NCBI GenBank assembly: GCA_034180045.1
Contig: JAXFOY010000025.1
Coordinates: forward strand, 1-64,000
Origin: Eubacterium_B sp034180045
Lineage (GTDB): Bacteria > Bacillota > Clostridia > Peptostreptococcales > Anaerovoracaceae
DNA length: 64,000 bases
Direction of reading: 5' to 3'
Below the pieces are notes generated by a model. That model had not been told where the DNA came from and did not search any database. It was given only the letters and a program-made list of their open reading frames with translations. The position numbers and the translations under genes were made by a program. Below are positions 7,193 to 14,907 of this stretch, piece by piece (positions within the stretch are counted from its first letter, which is position 1; each line of letters starts with the position of its first letter).

Positions 7193-8065
7193 TTATAGCT
7201 TATCATCTGTCTGAGCAGGCATCTCAGGCATTTGTGCATTAAATGTGCCGGATTCATCAGGTGATGGCTGTTCGTGCTGTGGAATTTCAGCAGTTACTGT
7301 AGAATTTGCACTGAATCCTTGATTCTGAGGCATTTCTTCGGTTTGAACAGGGGTAGGTCGGAAAGTCTCGCTGTTTTCAGGCATATCCTGAGCGTGCACC
7401 TGCTGATTAGGAACATTGTTCATATACGCATCCTGTGACGGAGCCTGCTGATTAGGAGCAGTGCCTGCATACACATTCTGAGAAGCATTTGCCGATCGGT
7501 TATTCATGTCATTTCCTATGCTATTGTAGCTTGAGATAGGTGGAACTGAACCGCTGCCGGCAGCAGAAGTACCTCTGTTAGAAGCAGCATTCTTTGTCAT
7601 GACGAAGTAAGCAATGCATGAACCTATCAAAACAAGTGTTGAGATTCTAACAAGATAGAAGCCCGCGCCGAAAGTGATGAATGCACCGTATTCGTCTCTT
7701 ACCTTTGCGACTTGCGTAAGTTCGAATATAAATAATAATGTGGTTATGACGCTTACAACGAGCAAAGGAACTCTCTTTTTTAGGGCGGCAAATATGATAG
7801 TCAATATACCGAGAATAATAAAGAACACTCCATCGCCCATTTCGCCATCGACATAAACGAAGTTAAATGATTGTTTTATTCCCATAAAACTAACTCCGAC
7901 ATAAGGCAAAAATGTTGAAATAATCATAATCACAGCTGCGCTCATAATTGTCAAACGAGCATATTTTTGCTTGTTTGAATCGCCTGTGTTATGGATGTTT
8001 TTGCCAAGATTTGCCTTGACCTCGTCTAATTTTTTCCCCATATCTGTAAAATTAAAGTCTCCCAT
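7193..8065 (-). CDS. membrane protein with four predicted helices and Gln/Pro/Asn-rich tail
   Basis: 290 residues, not recognised as a named family. A hydrophilic N terminus (KLDEVKANLGKNI) is followed by hydrophobic segments: LTIMSAAVIMIISTFLPYV, VFFIILGILTIIFAALK, PLLVVSVITTLLFIFEL and VRISTLVLIGSCIAYFVM. The C-terminal 115 residues are low complexity, with two similar blocks ending APNQQAPSQDAYMNN and VPNQQVHAQDMPEN, probably a disordered tail. I chose ATG 8065 (MGDFNF) because AAGGAG lies 6 bases before it; the ATG at 8080 has none. It may act at the membrane; no reaction can be assigned. Confidence 0.75.
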   Translation of the reverse strand: MGDFNFTDMGKKLDEVKANLGKNIHNTGDSNKQKYARLTIMSAAVIMIISTFLPYVGVSFMGIKQSFNFVYVDGEMGDGVFFIILGILTIIFAALKKRVPLLVVSVITTLLFIFELTQVAKVRDEYGAFITFGAGFYLVRISTLVLIGSCIAYFVMTKNAASNRGTSAAGSGSVPPISSYNSIGNDMNNRSANASQNVYAGTAPNQQAPSQDAYMNNVPNQQVHAQDMPENSETFRPTPVQTEEMPQNQGFSANSTVTAEIPQHEQPSPDESGTFNAQMPEMPAQTDDKL

Positions 8066-8105
8066 GTTTCTCCTTTTCATTAATCATTTATAAATTTTCA
8101 TTACA

Positions 8106-8300
8106 CAAAATTATATCTTAGAAACCTGTGTTTGGCTAGTAATTTTTGATAGATAACTCGCTCGGATGTGCCGCCAATGTTTCCGATTCTGTGACACTCT
8201 ATAATCTATTTTATTCTCAGTAGCTTTAATAGAGTTTGTAGTCCCATAATTTTCGTCTCTTAAAGCACCTGTTCTAACTCTAATAAAGGACGTCTTTACA
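8106..8300 (-). other. open frame without start codon, possible gene remnant
   Basis: About 60 codons are open on the minus strand with no ATG or ribosome binding site (NKIDYRVSQNRKHWRHIRASY and flanks). It overlaps the 3' end of the 97-residue membrane protein gene. It could be chance or a relic; I see no other feature in this spacer. Confidence 0.2.
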
Positions 8301-8573
8301 CATCATGACAATCAGCGGAAGAAATATAATTCCGATAAAAAGTACAATATATTCCAATCTCAATCCGTATACCGTATGTTTGGCTTCTTTTCGATTCAGA
8401 TATTTTAAGAGGAAGAAATTGATTCCTGTGATAATAATATGAAATAACAATAAAGCAACATACTGTTGTCTTTCTGTACTAAAAAGATAGGGACTAAGTT
8501 TACTTAAAAGAACCAAGCCGCCAAAATAATCCGCCACTACAATAATAAGTCCATATCCGCGAAAGTTTATCAT
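8280..8573 (-). CDS. small three-helix membrane protein, unknown
   Basis: 97 residues, mostly hydrophobic: YGLIIVVADYFGGLVLLSKL, YVALLLFHIIITGINFFLL and LEYIVLFIGIIFLPLIVMMC. The ATG at 8573 has a GGAGG 7 bases upstream, which is the main reason to accept it as a gene. I do not recognise the family. It lies in the accessory zone between a low-complexity membrane protein and NTF2-like genes and is transcribed divergently from the latter. Confidence 0.65.
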   Translation of the reverse strand: MINFRGYGLIIVVADYFGGLVLLSKLSPYLFSTERQQYVALLLFHIIITGINFFLLKYLNRKEAKHTVYGLRLEYIVLFIGIIFLPLIVMMCKDVLY

Positions 8574-8627
8574 TTTTTCCCTCCAATCTTAATTAAATTA
8601 TATTTTTCAAGTTAATTGTGTCTAACA

Positions 8628-8652
8628 TTATACCATCTCTAAATGGTATAAT
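8628..8652 (+). promoter_or_regulatory. operator-like dyad over a -10 box
   Basis: Perfect 9-bp inverted repeat TTATACCAT - 6 bp - ATGGTATAA at 8628-8636 and 8643-8651. The right arm contains the only good -10 (TATAAT, 8647-8652) before the NTF2-like genes. No convincing -35 is seen, so an activator or a repressor is possible. Confidence 0.5.
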
Positions 8653-8686
8653 AAACATATATTCGATTTTGGAGGTGCCTAAATTT

Positions 8687-8764
8687 ATGAATGAAAGAGA
8701 GAAAATCATTCGTTTATGGTTTGATGTGTGGCTTGCACAACAAGATTTAGGGACGGAAAAGTAA
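8687..8764 (+). pseudogene. truncated NTF2/SnoaL-like protein fragment
   Basis: Begins with a good GGAGG and ATG and encodes MNEREKIIRLWFDVWLAQQD, the typical first helix of SnoaL-like/NTF2-fold proteins, then stops after 25 codons. Full members have 110-150 residues, so this is the 5' stub of a gene whose body was lost. Promoter and ribosome binding site seem to survive and may now serve the next gene. Confidence 0.6.
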
Positions 8765-8785
8765 ATTGGTTTTGAGGTGATTGAG

Positions 8786-9154
8786 ATGGATATAGAAAGA
8801 TTTTTCAAGGCGGTATTATCACAAAATGCAGAAGAAATTAGGAATTTTTTCCATAAAAATGCTGTTATAAAATGGCATTGTACTAATGAGCTTTTTACTT
8901 TAGACGAGTATATAAGGGCAAATTGTGAATATCCGGGGAATTGGAACGGAGAAATTGAGAGAATTGAAGAAAATGAAGATACCGTTATTTTAGTTTGTCG
9001 AGTTTTTCCGACAGATAATAGTGAGTCGTTTCATGTAGTAAGTTTTATTCATCTTGAGGATAATTTGATTATTGAAATGGATGAATATTGGTCTGATGAC
9101 GGGTTGGCACCGCAATGGCGTAGAAAAATGAAAATTGGGAAACAAATTAGATGA
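8786..9154 (+). CDS. NTF2-like (SnoaL-type) fold protein
   Basis: 122 residues with the pattern of the nuclear transport factor 2 superfamily: an N-terminal helix (MDIERFFKAVLSQNAEEIRNFF), a strand with IKWHCTNELFTLDEYI, then GEIERIEENEDTVILVCRVF, FHVVSFIHLEDNLIIEMDEYW and the closing DDGLAPQWRRKM. Such proteins bind or turn over small ligands; many are of unknown function and no substrate is evident. I preferred ATG 8786 over GTG 8777 because GAGGTG stands 6 bases before it. It follows a truncated paralogue-like fragment by 21 bp. Confidence 0.75.
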   Translation: MDIERFFKAVLSQNAEEIRNFFHKNAVIKWHCTNELFTLDEYIRANCEYPGNWNGEIERIEENEDTVILVCRVFPTDNSESFHVVSFIHLEDNLIIEMDEYWSDDGLAPQWRRKMKIGKQIR

Positions 9155-9191
9155 ATTTTATTTCAAGGCGGAGATAAATGCAGTGCCGTAA

Positions 9192-9290
9192 ATGAACAAA
9201 GACGGTAAGTTTGTGTTTGGAAAGTAGAATCTTCGTGCAGACGGTACTTTTCAATTCCCGACACAGCTTCTATTTTATTTGACGAAATAA
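9192..9290 (+). pseudogene. small degraded reading frame
   Basis: ATG-started frame with products MNKDGKFVFGK and, after TAG at 9225-9227, NLRADGTFQFPTQLL, ending at TAA 9288-9290. It vaguely recalls short hypothetical proteins with a KFVFGKS...FQFPTQ core. It overlaps the promoter of the riboswitch transcript, so it is probably not in use. Confidence 0.35.
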
Positions 9291-9307
9291 ATGCCATAAT
9301 ATATAAT
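9279..9307 (+). promoter_or_regulatory. promoter of the cobalamin-riboswitch transcript
   Basis: TTGACG at 9279-9284, 17-bp spacer, TATAAT at 9302-9307; +1 near 9314, directly at the 5' edge of the conserved riboswitch core. Confidence 0.8.
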
Positions 9308-9312
9308 TTTCA

Positions 9313-9388
9313 TATGAGGGAAACAGGTGAAAGTCCTGTGCGGTCCCGCCACTGTGAGCTCGTGATTTTCTCGAGTGAGCCAGAGACC
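9313..9388 (+). promoter_or_regulatory. compact cobalamin riboswitch aptamer
   Basis: Shows the invariant cobalamin-box core: GAGGGAAACAGGTG, AAGTCCTGTGCGGTCCCGCC and ACTGTGAG, then a short CTCG...CGAG helix and AGCCAGAGACC. It senses a B12-type cofactor in the nascent RNA. Because +1 lies at about 9314, almost no 5' strand is left for the usual closing P1 helix, so the aptamer is short. Two terminator hairpins follow before the surface-protein gene. Confidence 0.85.
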
Positions 9389-9432
9389 TTAAGCTCTATT
9401 TTGCGATGGACAATAGGGGCTTAAATTTTTTG
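9389..9432 (+). terminator. first riboswitch terminator
   Basis: TTAAGCTCTATT (9389-9400) pairs with AATAGGGGCTTAA (9412-9424) with one bulge, followed by ATTTTTT. The left arm starts right at the end of the aptamer, so ligand binding could decide its formation. Confidence 0.7.
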
Positions 9433-9440
9433 GTGCGTAA

Positions 9441-9471
9441 AACGGTCGCAATTTTTGCGATCGTTTTTTTA
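9441..9471 (+). terminator. second riboswitch terminator
   Basis: AACGGTCGCAA / TTGCGATCGTT hairpin (9441-9451, 9455-9465) running into a T tract, 31 bp before the start codon of the surface-protein gene. Confidence 0.75.
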
Positions 9472-9501
9472 TTACTTATTTTTTTGTGAAAGGCGGCTGG
9501 A

Positions 9502-12500
9502 ATGAAACAAAGTTCTATAACTAGAAAATTATTAGCCTATATTTTGCTTATTACGATGATTATGAGCAGCGTGCAGTTTGTTTTTGCAGGCAGCACCGAA
9601 GCCGGAGCGGAGGTTACAGCGACTGAATCACAGGAATCTGAGATTCCGGATTCGGTAAATGAGAAACTGCATACTTTAGAGGAACCGCACTTTGCCATAA
9701 TTGCGATGAACAATGAAAACGGGCTTATAATCGAACCTCATAATATCTGGTTCGCAAAGGATGAAAATCTAATGGACTCGTTGAACGGCAGCGGGCATAA
9801 ATTTGATAACCTGACTTTGGCATTGAATTCAATTAACGGCAAGTCGGGAAACTATGTCAGATATTATGATGGAGATAAATATGAGCTCGATGTAAAATCA
9901 GAGAAAGTTGGAGCAATCGTATTCACCGAGCGACTAGATGAAGACATTAAAACAAAGGAATTCCAGTCTCTTGTAATACTTCTCGCCGACCATAGGAGCA
10001 AGCCCGCGGCTGAGAGAAATTTTGATGATGTAAAAGTTGCATATGAAAAGGCGCTGCGCGAGATTGACACTGCTGATAAATCTAAGGCGGTTTCTCTTGC
10101 AAATGAGCTTAAGGCTGCATATAAAAAATACAATGATTGGATTTCAGAGGAAAAGGCGACTGTAAATTTCCAAGTGGCACAGGCAAATGCAAGCGTAAGC
10201 GATGCGAAGATTGACATTTTAGATAAATACGGAAACCATTATTCTCCTAAAAACTCGGGAGATGCTTTGCGCTTAAACAGCGGTAGCTATGAATTTACCG
10301 TTAGGCGCGGTGAAAACGAAACGAGCGGAAGTTTTGAGATTAATGCCGGCGAACAAAAAAACATAGATGTACAGCTGCCGTATGGACAAATCTTAGGTGA
10401 ACTTAAATTTATGGGTTCAGGCGATGCCAAGCCTGTGCTTAAGAGCGAGGTAAGTAACTCGGAATTACTGGTGTATGCCGGTGATATTGAATCGGATGTA
10501 TATATTAATGTCGGTATAGGCGAATCGCTTAAAGAAGATGAAACGGGCAATTATAAGGTTTTTGCCGAGTATAAAGGCGAGTATGACGGTAAGGTATACG
10601 GAGATGAAACAAAGCCATGGACATCAATACCGTGGAAAAGTAACAATAAAAAATTAAACAGTGTACTGAAGTACGGTTTAGAGGGCAAAACGGTTTCAAT
10701 AAAGGCTGTTCACAAGCTGAAAAACGGATATATACAGAGACAGTATCGCAGAGTTAAATTCGTAAGAATCCCTATGCTGAGCAAGCTTAAGGTCTCTGAG
10801 GAAAGCGGGAATTCGCCGGAACTCAAATATGACGAGTATACGAACAGCTATGCGGTAAAGACTATAAAAGATGAGTTAAACTTTGAAGCAAAGACTGAAA
10901 GAAGTATTTCCGGCGTTAAATTCGGAACTGCGGGAGAAGGATATGAAATAAAGATAAAGGGTGAACCGTTAGCTGACGGAGTCAAAAAGCTCCCTGTTAA
11001 GGATTCCGACGTTGTAGATATTGAGGTAAATGACAAAAATAACGGACAAAAAAACACATATCGAATAAATATCCAAAAAATACCTGCTCATAAGCTCACC
11101 ATAAAAAAAGATAAGAGTTTTGATGTAGAGCTTTTTAGCGATACGGGGGCAAAGATAAAACCGGATGAAACTGCTGATGAAGCGCTCGTATTTAATGTTG
11201 CGGAGGGCAATTATCATTGGGTTTCGACAATAGATAAGGATTATCACGCAAAAGGCGATATAAAGGTTAAATCAGGTCAAGGAAACAGCTTTGAGGCAAA
11301 GGTGCCTAAGAAAGAAGCTTTGTTAAAGGGCTTAAGTCTTGGCAGAAATGCAGCCGGGAATAAATTCATGGCATATGAGTTATCCGGCGGAAAGAGTTTT
11401 GACTGGAAAAACCACAACTACAAATATCTTGTTCCTGACTACTTATCCTTAGGAATAATAAAGCTTGAGAGAGCGGACAGTACTGTTTCTCTGACGACTC
11501 AAAAATATGAGACCCCTAGGGGGAATACCATAGCGGCAAAGAAATGGGCGGCAAATGATACGCAGATGCATCTCACGGATTTTATTCGTACCGGCGGAAA
11601 AAACAACGAAGTAGTGCTGACTGCTTATAAAGACGTATCAAATATACGATATTACCAGGATTATAAGATAGAGACATCAAGAGTACTTTCTCTTAATTCA
11701 TTGAAACTAAAAAACGATGAAGGCGAGGCTGTGGATATATTCGCCGGAGGAGCGAAAGGCTTTAAGGATAGCGTTTATGAATACACGGCAGAGATTCCTA
11801 AGGAAGTAAGTACTGTTGATTTAACATTCAAATTCCCGGGCGGACACGAAAAGGAGTTTCTGCTAGGTAAATATGCGGCAAAAATTAGAGGGCAAGAATA
11901 TTTACGCAAAGAAGACGGCAGTGAACTGACGGCAAAAGTGAGTCTTGATCCTGATAAAGCGAAAGAAAAGATAGAGATTGAAGTTATCAATGACGATAAT
12001 GTTCACAAGACATACAGCATAGTTTTACAAAAGAAGGAGCCCGCTAAGCTCAGATTTGAACTTAACCCGGCAGACAGCCGCATATTTATCAAGCATAACC
12101 TGAGCGGAAAAGCTATCAAACCTGAGGCGGATGGAAGCTATAAGCTCGTTAAGGGAAGCGAATATACCTATTATGTAACACATGTGGACTATTTAAGCCG
12201 CTCAGAAACGTTTACAGTATCTAAAGACGAAGATGTACTTAAGGTTAAACTCGAAAAGGCACCGGTAAATAAAAAGCTGAAAACGGACGTTTTTGCAGAG
12301 TGGCCATATTTCAGATACGATGAAAACAACAGTGCCGCAGTGCCTTTCCCAACACCTAAAAATGCAAATGAAACAACGATGTATTGGGCGACACAATTTG
12401 GAACCGCCGATATGAACGGCTCGCTGGGATGCCCTATAATGGTGGGTGGATATTTATATAATTATTCAGGGAAAAGTATTTTGAAATTTGATTCCCTGAC

Positions 12501-14820
12501 CGGAGAAATCTTAAAGATAGGAAAGATGGACGGAAAGTCCGCCTTTGCGATAAACTCACCTGTATATGCACAAGGCATGATTTTTGTAGGGTTGGAAAAC
12601 GGCGGAGTTCAGGCTTTTGACGCGGAAACGCTTGAATCTCTCTGGATATATAAAGATCCGCTCAAAGGACAGCCAAACTGCCCAATTTCGTATAAAGACG
12701 GATATATTTACACAGGGTTTTGGAATAAAGAGGACGAGAAAGCAAATTTTGTGTGCCTATCGATAACTGATGAAGATATAAACAAACCGGACGAGAGAAA
12801 GCAAGCCTCATGGGTTTGTGAGGGCAACGGATTCTATTGGGCAGGTGCTTATGTAGGAAGCGGAGCCTCGGGCTCGATTGAAATAGCCTCGAAACAGGCA
12901 AAGACCTATGTTGTTGTAGGCTCCGACAACGGCACGGATAATATGAAATCATATGGTGAACTTCTATCCATCGATCATATTACGGGTAAAATAATAGACA
13001 AGGTAAATGATGCATTTGTAGGTGATATACGCAGCAGCATTCTCTTTGATAAGGAGAGTGGCAGATATTACTTTACAACAAAAGGCGGATATTTCTGCTC
13101 AATCAAACTAAGCGAAGACGGAAGCTTTGACAGAGAGTCTATAAAAACGCTATATCTTTCTTCCGATGTTGCAAATGAAGGAATACCGATGAGCACTTCA
13201 ACTCCGGTAATTCACAACGGAAGGGCGTATGTAGGAGTTTCGGGAAGCGGACAATTTTCGCCATACAGCGGACATAATATCTCGGTCATAGACCTAAAAA
13301 CCAACAAAATAGCATATGCGGTAAGAACCATGGGCTATCCGCAGACGAGCGGACTTTTGACAACCGCCTATGAGACAAAGGACGACAAGAGCGTATATGT
13401 GTACTTCTTTGACAACTTTACACCGGGTAAACTCAGAGTAATCAAGGATAAACCGGGGCAGACCGAACCTGACTTATTGATAGATGAGAAAAGCGGAGCA
13501 AACACATATAAAACGGCGCCTACTTTGTTTACTCCGTTTGGAAAACACGCACAGTATGCAATTTGCAGTCCTGTGGCAGATGAATACGGAAATATATATT
13601 TCAAAAACGATTCTTCTCATTTATTTATGATAGGGCCGACAATCAAAGAACTTAAAGTTGAGAAGAAGCCGAACAAGACTAAGTACAAAGTTGGAGAAGT
13701 ATTTAATGCCGAGGGGCTAAAGGTGAGCGCTGTTTACAGCAACGGAAAAACCAGAGATGTAACAAAATATTTAAGCTACAGCAAAAATCCTCTGACTATA
13801 GATGATACCGAACTCAGCTTGAGGCTGAACCTCGGCAAGAATATGAGTATGTATCAGGATAAGGATGGCGTGGCAGGGACGGAATTCAATCCGCCTGAGG
13901 CGATTATAGATCTTCAGATTGTCGAAGATAACTATGTAGCGGAGAATAAAAGGCTGGCAGGTGCTGACAGATACGAGACTTCTTTTATGGTTGCTGATGA
14001 GCTGAAGAAGGCACTGAACATAGAAAAGTTTGATGCGGTAATCGTAGCAAATGGTGATAATTACGCGGATGCGCTGTCAGGTGCCTATCTGGCAAAACTA
14101 AAAAATGCGCCGCTTTTGCTTGTGAACGAACGCACGACAAGAGAAACCACATCGTATATTATGAACAATCTTGCACCGGGTAAAAATGTATTCTTACTAG
14201 GAGGAACCGCTGTAGTTCCCGAAGTTATGAGAACAAATCTGAATGGCAAGTTTGATGTAAAAAGGCTTTATGGAGACGACAGATTTGCTACAAATATGGC
14301 GGTTCTAAAGGAAGCCGGCGTAAATAATGAAGAATTGCTGGTTTGCTCAGGATTCGGATTTGCAGACAGCCTTTCAGCTTCATCGACAGGACGTCCGATT
14401 TTACTGGTTGGAAATAAGCTGGAGGACATGCAGATAAGCTACTTGAAAGGCTTAAATACAAAGAAATATACGATAATAGGATATGTTGGCGCAGTTAATA
14501 TGACTGTTGAGAATCAGCTTAAAGCTTTTGGGGATTCGAGCAGGGTATATGGACAAGATCGCTATGAAACTTCCTACGCTATTGCAAAAGCATACTTTGC
14601 AAGTCCTAAATGCATGGTGACGGCTTATGGCGACAATTTCCCCGACGGGCTTTGCGGCGGCGTGCTTGCTGAGAAGCTAGGTGCACCGCTAATGCTTGTA
14701 AATGAGTTGAACACATCCTATGCGAGCAAATTTGCAAAAGATAATAATGTTAAAACGCAAATTGTTTTGGGCGGCACAAGGTTTATTTCGGATAAGATGG
14801 TGGCGGACATAGTTGCTTAA
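9502..14820 (+). CDS. giant secreted cell-wall protein: cadherin-like domains, PQQ-like propeller, three CWB2 repeats
   Basis: 1772 residues. The signal peptide is residues 1-29 (helix LLAYILLITMIMSSVQF, cut after VFA). A short domain with GLIIEPHNIWFAKDENLMDSL follows, then a helical stretch (about 160-210). Two or more cadherin-like beta-sandwich units have the patterns LSKLKV...YRINIQK and LNSLKL...YSIVLQK. About residues 930-1375 form a PQQ-like beta-propeller (blades such as NGSLGCPIMVGGYLYNYSG). A bacterial Ig-like domain (YKVGEVFNAEGLKVSAVYSN) comes next. Residues 1484-1772 hold three cell-wall-binding type 2 repeats (RLAGADRYETS, RLYGDDRFAT, RVYGQDRYETS) that would anchor it non-covalently to wall polymer. 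The cobalamin riboswitch directly upstream suggests a role in corrinoid capture or handling; this is inferred. Clear DUF4430 is not visible. ATG 9502 follows AAAGGCGG. Confidence 0.9.
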   Translation: MKQSSITRKLLAYILLITMIMSSVQFVFAGSTEAGAEVTATESQESEIPDSVNEKLHTLEEPHFAIIAMNNENGLIIEPHNIWFAKDENLMDSLNGSGHKFDNLTLALNSINGKSGNYVRYYDGDKYELDVKSEKVGAIVFTERLDEDIKTKEFQSLVILLADHRSKPAAERNFDDVKVAYEKALREIDTADKSKAVSLANELKAAYKKYNDWISEEKATVNFQVAQANASVSDAKIDILDKYGNHYSPKNSGDALRLNSGSYEFTVRRGENETSGSFEINAGEQKNIDVQLPYGQILGELKFMGSGDAKPVLKSEVSNSELLVYAGDIESDVYINVGIGESLKEDETGNYKVFAEYKGEYDGKVYGDETKPWTSIPWKSNNKKLNSVLKYGLEGKTVSIKAVHKLKNGYIQRQYRRVKFVRIPMLSKLKVSEESGNSPELKYDEYTNSYAVKTIKDELNFEAKTERSISGVKFGTAGEGYEIKIKGEPLADGVKKLPVKDSDVVDIEVNDKNNGQKNTYRINIQKIPAHKLTIKKDKSFDVELFSDTGAKIKPDETADEALVFNVAEGNYHWVSTIDKDYHAKGDIKVKSGQGNSFEAKVPKKEALLKGLSLGRNAAGNKFMAYELSGGKSFDWKNHNYKYLVPDYLSLGIIKLERADSTVSLTTQKYETPRGNTIAAKKWAANDTQMHLTDFIRTGGKNNEVVLTAYKDVSNIRYYQDYKIETSRVLSLNSLKLKNDEGEAVDIFAGGAKGFKDSVYEYTAEIPKEVSTVDLTFKFPGGHEKEFLLGKYAAKIRGQEYLRKEDGSELTAKVSLDPDKAKEKIEIEVINDDNVHKTYSIVLQKKEPAKLRFELNPADSRIFIKHNLSGKAIKPEADGSYKLVKGSEYTYYVTHVDYLSRSETFTVSKDEDVLKVKLEKAPVNKKLKTDVFAEWPYFRYDENNSAAVPFPTPKNANETTMYWATQFGTADMNGSLGCPIMVGGYLYNYSGKSILKFDSLTGEILKIGKMDGKSAFAINSPVYAQGMIFVGLENGGVQAFDAETLESLWIYKDPLKGQPNCPISYKDGYIYTGFWNKEDEKANFVCLSITDEDINKPDERKQASWVCEGNGFYWAGAYVGSGASGSIEIASKQAKTYVVVGSDNGTDNMKSYGELLSIDHITGKIIDKVNDAFVGDIRSSILFDKESGRYYFTTKGGYFCSIKLSEDGSFDRESIKTLYLSSDVANEGIPMSTSTPVIHNGRAYVGVSGSGQFSPYSGHNISVIDLKTNKIAYAVRTMGYPQTSGLLTTAYETKDDKSVYVYFFDNFTPGKLRVIKDKPGQTEPDLLIDEKSGANTYKTAPTLFTPFGKHAQYAICSPVADEYGNIYFKNDSSHLFMIGPTIKELKVEKKPNKTKYKVGEVFNAEGLKVSAVYSNGKTRDVTKYLSYSKNPLTIDDTELSLRLNLGKNMSMYQDKDGVAGTEFNPPEAIIDLQIVEDNYVAENKRLAGADRYETSFMVADELKKALNIEKFDAVIVANGDNYADALSGAYLAKLKNAPLLLVNERTTRETTSYIMNNLAPGKNVFLLGGTAVVPEVMRTNLNGKFDVKRLYGDDRFATNMAVLKEAGVNNEELLVCSGFGFADSLSASSTGRPILLVGNKLEDMQISYLKGLNTKKYTIIGYVGAVNMTVENQLKAFGDSSRVYGQDRYETSYAIAKAYFASPKCMVTAYGDNFPDGLCGGVLAEKLGAPLMLVNELNTSYASKFAKDNNVKTQIVLGGTRFISDKMVADIVA

Positions 14821-14862
14821 AGGACAGAACATAAACAAATATCGCTATAGTTTAGTAAATTT

Positions 14863-14900
14863 AACAGCCTCTTATAGCATTGCTATAAGAGGCTGTTTCG
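14863..14900. terminator. bidirectional terminator between convergent genes
   Basis: Perfect 17-bp arms AACAGCCTCTTATAGCA / TGCTATAAGAGGCTGTT at 14863-14879 and 14881-14897, with TTT on the plus side and AA-rich DNA on the other. It serves the surface-protein gene and the DUF438 gene, which converge here. Confidence 0.85.
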
Positions 14901-14907
14901 CATCTTG

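Noticed and set aside
9301..9475. tRNA or T-box in front of the surface-protein gene
   Set aside because: The conserved cobalamin-box strings are unmistakable and no T-box motif or cloverleaf is present.
9864..11247. Several minus-strand open frames inside the giant surface-protein gene
   Set aside because: Low-complexity Ser-rich translations typical of antisense shadows; the plus-strand gene is continuous with clear domains.
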